Below are positions 40,600 to 44,917 of a stretch of DNA of 44,917 bases, in pieces. Both the position numbers and the translations under genes were made by a program. Where the stretch lies: assembly GCF_002001205.1 (NCBI RefSeq), contig NZ_MUNZ01000088.1, positions 1 through 44,917 on the forward strand. The letters are read 5' to 3'. Origin of the DNA: Hydrogenophaga sp. A37. GTDB taxonomy: Bacteria; Pseudomonadota; Gammaproteobacteria; Burkholderiales; Burkholderiaceae_C. Every line of letters starts with the position of its first letter. Position 1 is the stretch's first letter. The notes below the pieces were generated by a model. The model did not search any database. It was not told where the DNA came from and saw nothing but the letters and a program-made list of their open reading frames with translations.

Positions 40600-42876
40600 T
40601 TACTTCGCGGGCTTCGCTGGCTGCACCAGCCCCAGCGTCGGCGTCTCGTTGAAGAAGTTCCAGGGCTTGAGCAGCACGTTGACCCACTCGGTCGGCATGA
40701 TCGGCCACTCTTCGGCCCGCGCCACGTGCGTGGTGCCCGTGGTCAGCCAGACCACGTTGTCGGTGTTCACGATGGGCTGGTCGTCGGCGCTGAACTGGCC
40801 CAGGCCCGTGTCCTTGCTGGAGCGGTTGGGGAAGCGGCCCTCGGGGAACTGCTCACCCACCTGGTAGCGCGTGACCCAGATCTGCTTGTCCATGAAGTTC
40901 AGGCGGTGGTAGATCCACTCGTCTTTGCCAAAGTTGGCGCCCTTGGCCACCGGGTGCGTGCCGCCCGCGTAGGGGATCAGCTGGTACGACACCGGGTTGC
41001 CCACCTTGTTGGTCTTGCTGCCGTTGCTCAGCAGGCGGATCGTGGCCGGGTCGAACTTCTGCGCCGCCTGCTTCTCGGTCGCCACGGTGCGTTGCGCGAG
41101 CTGCATGGTGCTGGTGCGCGGGCCGCCGGCCGTGTTGGGCAGCACCACCGGGTCCATCTCGGTCAACGAGTTGGCCTCGCCGTCCACGTCCATGTCGAGG
41201 CGGAAGTTGTAGATGTGCTGGTGCGTGGTGCCCACGATGTGGTGGTCCAGCAGCGTGCCGTATTTCGTGTCGTCGGCGGCGCTCGCGTCCTGCATGGTGC
41301 GGCTCTTCACACCCTTCACCGCCTCGATGCCGGTGGCACCCGCGTTGATGCCGATGGTGCCGTTTTCAGCGAACACCCAGTCGAACATGTAGTCGTAGTT
41401 GCCCACGGTGCTGATCCAGCGCACCACCAGCTCGCGGCGCTCGGCGCTCACGTTGGGCTTGCCCATTTCCTGGTGTTTGTACTCCGGGCCGGCGTGGCGT
41501 TCGAACACGGCGATGGCGTTGGGGATCGCCATCGGCGCGCCGGTGAAATCGGCAATGGTGGCGTCGAGGTAGACCGCGTTTTCTGGCGCGTCCTTGCCCG
41601 GCTCGATGCTCGATGTGAGCGTGCCCATGCCGTACTCGCCCGAGTCGAGGTAGGCCTTGAAGTACCAGCCCACGTCGGGGTCGCCGTAGGGCACGATCAT
41701 GCCGCCCAGCGTGCCTTCGTACATCACCTTGCGCTTGGTGCCCTTGTCGTTGTAGGTCACGGTCGAGAGCGAGAGCCCGGTGCGCGAGTTCAGGCCAATG
41801 TGGAAGTCCCAGTTGCGCCAGTGCAGCGTGTTGCCGGTGATGGTGTAGTTCTTGCCCTCGGGCTCGGTGATGTGCAGTGGCTTGCGCGGCGCGCTGGCCT
41901 TGCCGGCACTGCCGTCGTAGGGTGTGGCCTTCATGGGCACCGGGATCACGCCCGCGTCTTCGATCTTGATGACCTGTTTCTTCTCCAGGTCCACCACCGC
42001 CACCAGGTTCTCGATCGGGTGCGCCCAGTAGTTGTTGTCGCCCACATCGAGGTAGCTCACCACCTTGAGCAGGCGCTCTTCCTGTTTCAGCCCGTCCTTG
42101 CCGTCGAAGTAGCCCACGGTCAGCGGTGTGGCCACGACCTTCTTCACGTCGTTGATGCCGCGCAGCGCCAGCGCCTTGGCGTAGTCCGGGCTGGCCTCGA
42201 TGGCGGCCTGCACCGCACCGAAATCGTCGATCAGCACCATGCCGTGCGCGCCCTCCACCGGCTGCCACTGCAAGAGCTTCTTCGAGGCCAGGTCCACCGT
42301 GCCCTCGATCAGCTTGCGGCCGTCGAGGATGACGAACGCCGCCTGGCGCGGCGCCTGCACCGGTGTGCCCTCCAGCGCGTGCGCCCACACCTGGTCCTTC
42401 GGTGGTGCCTTGAGCACGATTTCGGTGAAGCGGTGGCCGGGCTTGAACTGGCCCGAGGCCTTCAGCACCTCCAGCGTCGCCTTGATCTCGTCCGCCGTGA
42501 GCGGGTTCAGCGGGTTGGGCTTGCGCTCGACCACGAAGGTTTTGTCCAGCCCCGACTGAAACACCTGCTGGAAGAAATCGGCCGCCACATAGGGTGCGCC
42601 TTTGCGCATCACCACCGGCACACCCAGCCGCAGCGTGGCGCCATTCACCTGCGCCGTCTTCGCGCCCGGCTTCACGCGCACCAGGGTGCTGTTGCGCGAG
42701 AGTGTGAACAGCTGGGCGTAGCTGTCCCAGTGCACCGTGGCGTTGAAGTCTTTGGCGGCTTTTTTGAGCGGCACCATCTTCGCGGCCGTGCCGTGGGCCA
42801 GGGCCAGAGGGGACCACAGCGCGGCGGCGGCGAGGGTGATGGCACTCAGTGCCAGGGGAAGGGTGTGGGGTTGCAT
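40600..42876 (-). CDS. tynA: periplasmic copper amine oxidase (tyramine/phenylethylamine oxidase)
   Basis: Oxidises primary amines such as tyramine or phenylethylamine to aldehyde, ammonia and H2O2 in the periplasm. The 758-aa product has a signal peptide (ITLAAAALWSPLALA), the N-terminal D1 domain and the catalytic core: base Asp in YLDSGEYGMG, the tyrosine that becomes topaquinone in GNYDY (about Y494, where E. coli TynA counting the signal peptide has it at about 496), copper ligands HQH in GTTHQHIYNF, and the third His in TTGTTHVAR. Length equals E. coli TynA (757). Divergent from an AraC regulator. Confidence 0.97.
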   Translation of the reverse strand: MQPHTLPLALSAITLAAAALWSPLALAHGTAAKMVPLKKAAKDFNATVHWDSYAQLFTLSRNSTLVRVKPGAKTAQVNGATLRLGVPVVMRKGAPYVAADFFQQVFQSGLDKTFVVERKPNPLNPLTADEIKATLEVLKASGQFKPGHRFTEIVLKAPPKDQVWAHALEGTPVQAPRQAAFVILDGRKLIEGTVDLASKKLLQWQPVEGAHGMVLIDDFGAVQAAIEASPDYAKALALRGINDVKKVVATPLTVGYFDGKDGLKQEERLLKVVSYLDVGDNNYWAHPIENLVAVVDLEKKQVIKIEDAGVIPVPMKATPYDGSAGKASAPRKPLHITEPEGKNYTITGNTLHWRNWDFHIGLNSRTGLSLSTVTYNDKGTKRKVMYEGTLGGMIVPYGDPDVGWYFKAYLDSGEYGMGTLTSSIEPGKDAPENAVYLDATIADFTGAPMAIPNAIAVFERHAGPEYKHQEMGKPNVSAERRELVVRWISTVGNYDYMFDWVFAENGTIGINAGATGIEAVKGVKSRTMQDASAADDTKYGTLLDHHIVGTTHQHIYNFRLDMDVDGEANSLTEMDPVVLPNTAGGPRTSTMQLAQRTVATEKQAAQKFDPATIRLLSNGSKTNKVGNPVSYQLIPYAGGTHPVAKGANFGKDEWIYHRLNFMDKQIWVTRYQVGEQFPEGRFPNRSSKDTGLGQFSADDQPIVNTDNVVWLTTGTTHVARAEEWPIMPTEWVNVLLKPWNFFNETPTLGLVQPAKPAK

Positions 42877-42886
42877 GGTGGGTTCC

Positions 42887-42975
42887 TTGGCAAGCGGGTT
42901 CGGACAAGGGATGGACGGTAGGTCGGCCCTGCACCAAGGGGTTATCCGGATTTGGCAAATTTGCGCCCTTGCCAA
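42887..42975. promoter_or_regulatory. candidate operator between tynA and the AraC-type regulator
   Basis: TTGGCAA (42952-42958), a 10-bp spacer and TTGCCAA (42969-42975) form a perfect 24-bp dyad in the 129-bp divergent spacer. A further direct TTGGCAA is at 42887-42893, close to the tynA start. Three copies of a 7-mer in this short stretch, in the position where a FeaR-like activator would act, suggest a regulator site. Core promoter elements are not clear. Confidence 0.5.
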
Positions 42976-43005
42976 CAATGGCGCATAACTTGCATCGCAG
43001 GCCCT

Positions 43006-43962
43006 ATGAACTTCGATCACTCCCACAAACGTGCACGCGATGCCGGCGAGCAAGCCGCCAGCCTGCACGACTGGGACCAGCGCTACGAGCAGCTCTCGGC
43101 CGGGCGCTTCGAGGGCGTGGTGGACGAACTGCGCGTGGGCCCGGTGCAGGTGTTCGCCGAACGCGCCAACCAGACCGTGATGCAGGCGGGCCGCGTCTGC
43201 GCCGACCGCGTCGCCGTCGCGCTCGTGCGCGCCGCGTCGTCGCCCGGCTGGTTCAGCGGCCACCGCCTGCAGGGCGAGCAGCTCATCAGCGTCGCTGCGC
43301 AAGGCGAGTTCGATCTCGTGGCCGGCGCCGACATGCAGATCCTCGCGCTCTCGGTCGACCTGGCGGCCCTGCGCGCGCTGGTGGCCCAGGTGGACGGCCC
43401 CGACGCCGACCTGCCCCCGGTGCCCCTGCTGCTGAACGCCTCGCGCGCGGCCTGCGCCGAATACGGCCGGTTGCTCAACGCCGCACTGGACCTCGCGCAC
43501 GGCGCGGGCGACATCAGCGCCCACCCCGCCTCGCGCCGCATGCTCGCGCTTTCGCTCTGCGACGCTTTGCTCACCGGCCTGCGCGCGGGCGAGCCGGCGC
43601 GCGCGCTGCCCGCCTCGGCCGCCAGCCGGCGCCGCATCGTCGCCCGCGCGCGCCAATACATGCAGGCCCACGCGCAAGAGGTGATCGCCGTGCCCGACCT
43701 CTGCCAGGCCATCGGCACCTCGCGCCGCGCGCTGCAGTACGCGTTCGAAGAGGTGATGCAGATCAGCCCCGTCACCTACCTGCGCGCCATGCGCCTCAAC
43801 CAGGTGCGCAGCGAGCTGCGCCAGAACCGGGCGGCGCCCGTGGGCGACGTGGCGGCGCGCTGGGGCTTCTGGCACCCATCGCGCTTCGCGAGCGACTACA
43901 AGGCCTTGTTCGGCGAGCTGCCGTCGGCCACGCGCGGCGCCCACGCCGTGGCCGTTGCCTGA
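43006..43962 (+). CDS. AraC-family transcriptional regulator (FeaR/EutR-like)
   Basis: A 318-aa regulator with an N-terminal sensor of about 200 residues resembling FeaR/EutR-type cupin-like domains ('AGADMQILALSVDLAALRAL') and a C-terminal double helix-turn-helix ('VPDLCQAIGTSRRALQYAFE', then 'YLRAMRLNQVRSELR' and 'DVAARWGFWHPSRFASDYKA'). Divergent position beside tynA mirrors E. coli feaR, which activates tynA. It probably senses an amine or its aldehyde. The start at 43006 (MNFDHSHKRARD) is preferred over 42952. Confidence 0.88.
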   Translation: MNFDHSHKRARDAGEQAASLHDWDQRYEQLSAGRFEGVVDELRVGPVQVFAERANQTVMQAGRVCADRVAVALVRAASSPGWFSGHRLQGEQLISVAAQGEFDLVAGADMQILALSVDLAALRALVAQVDGPDADLPPVPLLLNASRAACAEYGRLLNAALDLAHGAGDISAHPASRRMLALSLCDALLTGLRAGEPARALPASAASRRRIVARARQYMQAHAQEVIAVPDLCQAIGTSRRALQYAFEEVMQISPVTYLRAMRLNQVRSELRQNRAAPVGDVAARWGFWHPSRFASDYKALFGELPSATRGAHAVAVA

Positions 43963-43979
43963 GCCGGGCCGGTCTCGTG

Positions 43980-44774
43980 ATGCCCGCCGCCGTCCCGCTG
44001 CCCGTCGCCCCCGGCGACTGGTTCAACTTCCGCGACCTCGGCGAGGGCATCACCCTCATCACCGAGCCGCACGTGATCCCGCTGCTCCGCTGCAACATCT
44101 GGCATGTCCGCGGGCGCGGGCTCGACCTCATGGTCGACACCGGCCTCGGCGTGAGCAGCCTGCACGCCGCCTCGCGCCACCTCTTCGGACAGCGCATCGC
44201 CGCGCTCGCCACCCATGTGCACCTCGACCACGTGGGCGGCCACCACGAGTTCGCCGAGTGCTGGTGCCACCGCCTCGAAGCCGATGCGCTGTCGAAGGCC
44301 GACCCGAACGGCACGCTGGCCGATTTCGATCTCAACGAGGTGAACATCGCCGTGCCCGGCTACGACACCGGCGGCCCCGCGCTCACCGCCCTGCCCACGC
44401 CCGACTACGAGCTCTCGGCCTGGGAGATCAAACAGGCCACCGTCACGCGCCGGCTCGACGAAGGCGATGCCATTGACCTCGGCAACCGCCACTTCGAGGT
44501 GCTGCACCTGCCCGGCCACTCGCCCGGCAGCATCGGCCTGTGGGAAGCGAAGAGCGGCACGCTGTTCTCCGGCGACGCCATCTACGACGGTCCGCTCATC
44601 GACGACCTGCACCACTCCGACCGCGCCGCCTACGCGCGCACCATGGAGCGCCTGCTGGCGCTGCCTGTGAGCGTGGTGCACGCGGGGCACGATCCGAGCT
44701 TCGGGCGGGAGCGGCTGCGGGAACTGGTGCGGGGGTACCTCGACGGGCTGGACGCACCCGACAGAGCGGCCTGA
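43980..44774 (+). CDS. MBL-fold metallo-hydrolase
   Basis: A 264-aa metallo-beta-lactamase-fold protein with the metal motif HVHLDHVGG (HxHxDH, about 79-84), the GHSPGSIGL His and GDAIYDGP Asp, and a final HAGHDPSFG His. These are the full set of di-metal ligands. The function may be a glyoxalase II-like or lactonase-like hydrolase. It starts 17 bp after the AraC regulator stop and probably shares its transcript, so it may act on a product of amine oxidation, but this is inference from position. Confidence 0.88.
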   Translation: MPAAVPLPVAPGDWFNFRDLGEGITLITEPHVIPLLRCNIWHVRGRGLDLMVDTGLGVSSLHAASRHLFGQRIAALATHVHLDHVGGHHEFAECWCHRLEADALSKADPNGTLADFDLNEVNIAVPGYDTGGPALTALPTPDYELSAWEIKQATVTRRLDEGDAIDLGNRHFEVLHLPGHSPGSIGLWEAKSGTLFSGDAIYDGPLIDDLHHSDRAAYARTMERLLALPVSVVHAGHDPSFGRERLRELVRGYLDGLDAPDRAA

Positions 44775-44796
44775 GCGGCGTTCATCGAAGACACGT

Positions 44797-44835
44797 CATA
44801 GATGTTTGATGTGCCATGAAAAAGCAACATCTATG
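44797..44835. promoter_or_regulatory. inverted repeat at the right edge, candidate operator
   Basis: CATAGATGTT (44797-44806) and AACATCTATG (44826-44835) are a perfect 10-bp inverted repeat with a 19-bp spacer, so the half-site centres are 29 bp apart, close to three helical turns. The second half also overlaps its own palindrome (CAACAT-CT-ATGTTG, 44825-44838). The stretch is AT-rich against the GC-rich surroundings. It probably controls the gene that begins beyond the window. A terminator for the MBL gene is less likely as no T-run follows. Confidence 0.45.
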
Positions 44836-44917
44836 TTGGTTTGATGGTCATGCATAGGCGCATTGCAACCGAAGCGACGGCCACGGCACGCCCCATGCTT
44901 GTTCCCCTCGCATGGAC

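Noticed and set aside
40561..42921. 786-codon open frame on the plus strand, antisense to the amine oxidase gene
   Set aside because: It is the complement of a fully recognised copper amine oxidase, is full of His, Arg, Gly and Val runs typical of GC-rich antisense frames, and has no recognisable domain.
40600..43944. 1114-codon minus-strand frame that extends the amine oxidase upstream through the AraC regulator
   Set aside because: The added 356 codons are antisense to the regulator gene and low in complexity. The signal peptide at 42876 marks the true start.
1..44917. CRISPR arrays, tRNA or rRNA genes, transposases, phage genes
   Set aside because: No regularly spaced repeats, cloverleaf or rRNA-like stretches, or transposase or phage motifs were seen in any frame.

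Overview
The window looks like chromosome from a high-GC betaproteobacterium of the order Burkholderiales, most likely a Comamonadaceae member close to Hydrogenophaga. The reasons are strong GC third-position bias, the minCDE arrangement, an extra infA copy, TauA/SsuA-type and TRAP binding proteins, and protein sequences that read like that family. This taxonomic call is inference from the sequence alone. I see no rRNA, tRNA, CRISPR array, insertion sequence or prophage.

Layout. 1-2059: minC-minD-minE, division-site selection. 2079-3486: a divergent SnoaL-like/LysR pair. 3511-9531 (minus strand): a sugar or sugar-acid operon with a RbsD/FucU mutarotase, FCD-type GntR regulator, DapA-family lyase, TRAP transporter (DctP-DctQ-DctM) and PfkB sugar kinase. 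9721-13860: UbiB-family kinase, M48 metalloprotease lipoprotein and a small membrane-anchored Cys-containing protein. 13857-14800: a promoter, a long leader, a small unknown protein and an infA paralogue. 14833-19442: an SDR, DAHP synthase, an NlpC/P60 lipoprotein, and leuA preceded by a leucine attenuator. 19443-22899: an overlapping response regulator, histidine kinase and DEDDh exonuclease unit, divergent from an SPFH protein and an SH3-like secreted protein (23057-25851). 25913-28168: an FAD oxidoreductase and a hydroxypyruvate isomerase homologue.

28393-35496 is the most interesting part. A sigma-54-type promoter is followed by what I read as a guanidine-I (ykkC) riboswitch with a terminator-like hairpin. 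Next comes an eight-gene plus-strand operon: TauA-type binding protein, membrane di-iron desaturase/hydroxylase, two SDRs, an EamA exporter, a creatininase-family amidohydrolase with all expected metal ligands, an isochorismatase-family (biuret hydrolase-like) amidase, and a protein I do not recognise. The regulation points to nitrogen limitation plus guanidine. The enzymes suggest oxidative and then hydrolytic breakdown of a substituted or cyclic guanidine, a pathway I cannot match to a described one. An adenosine-deaminase-family enzyme and a small two-repeat protein lie convergent to it (35513-37325).

37440-44774: a large metzincin-type zinc protease, a glycine-zipper envelope protein, a periplasmic copper amine oxidase (tynA-like) divergent from an AraC-type regulator with a palindromic candidate operator between them, and an MBL-fold hydrolase. 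The right edge holds a perfect inverted repeat that probably belongs to the next gene's control region.

The leuA leader is a second clear regulatory element: a 28-codon Leu-rich peptide with three rare CTA codons, and two interleaved, mutually exclusive stems, one of which is an intrinsic terminator.
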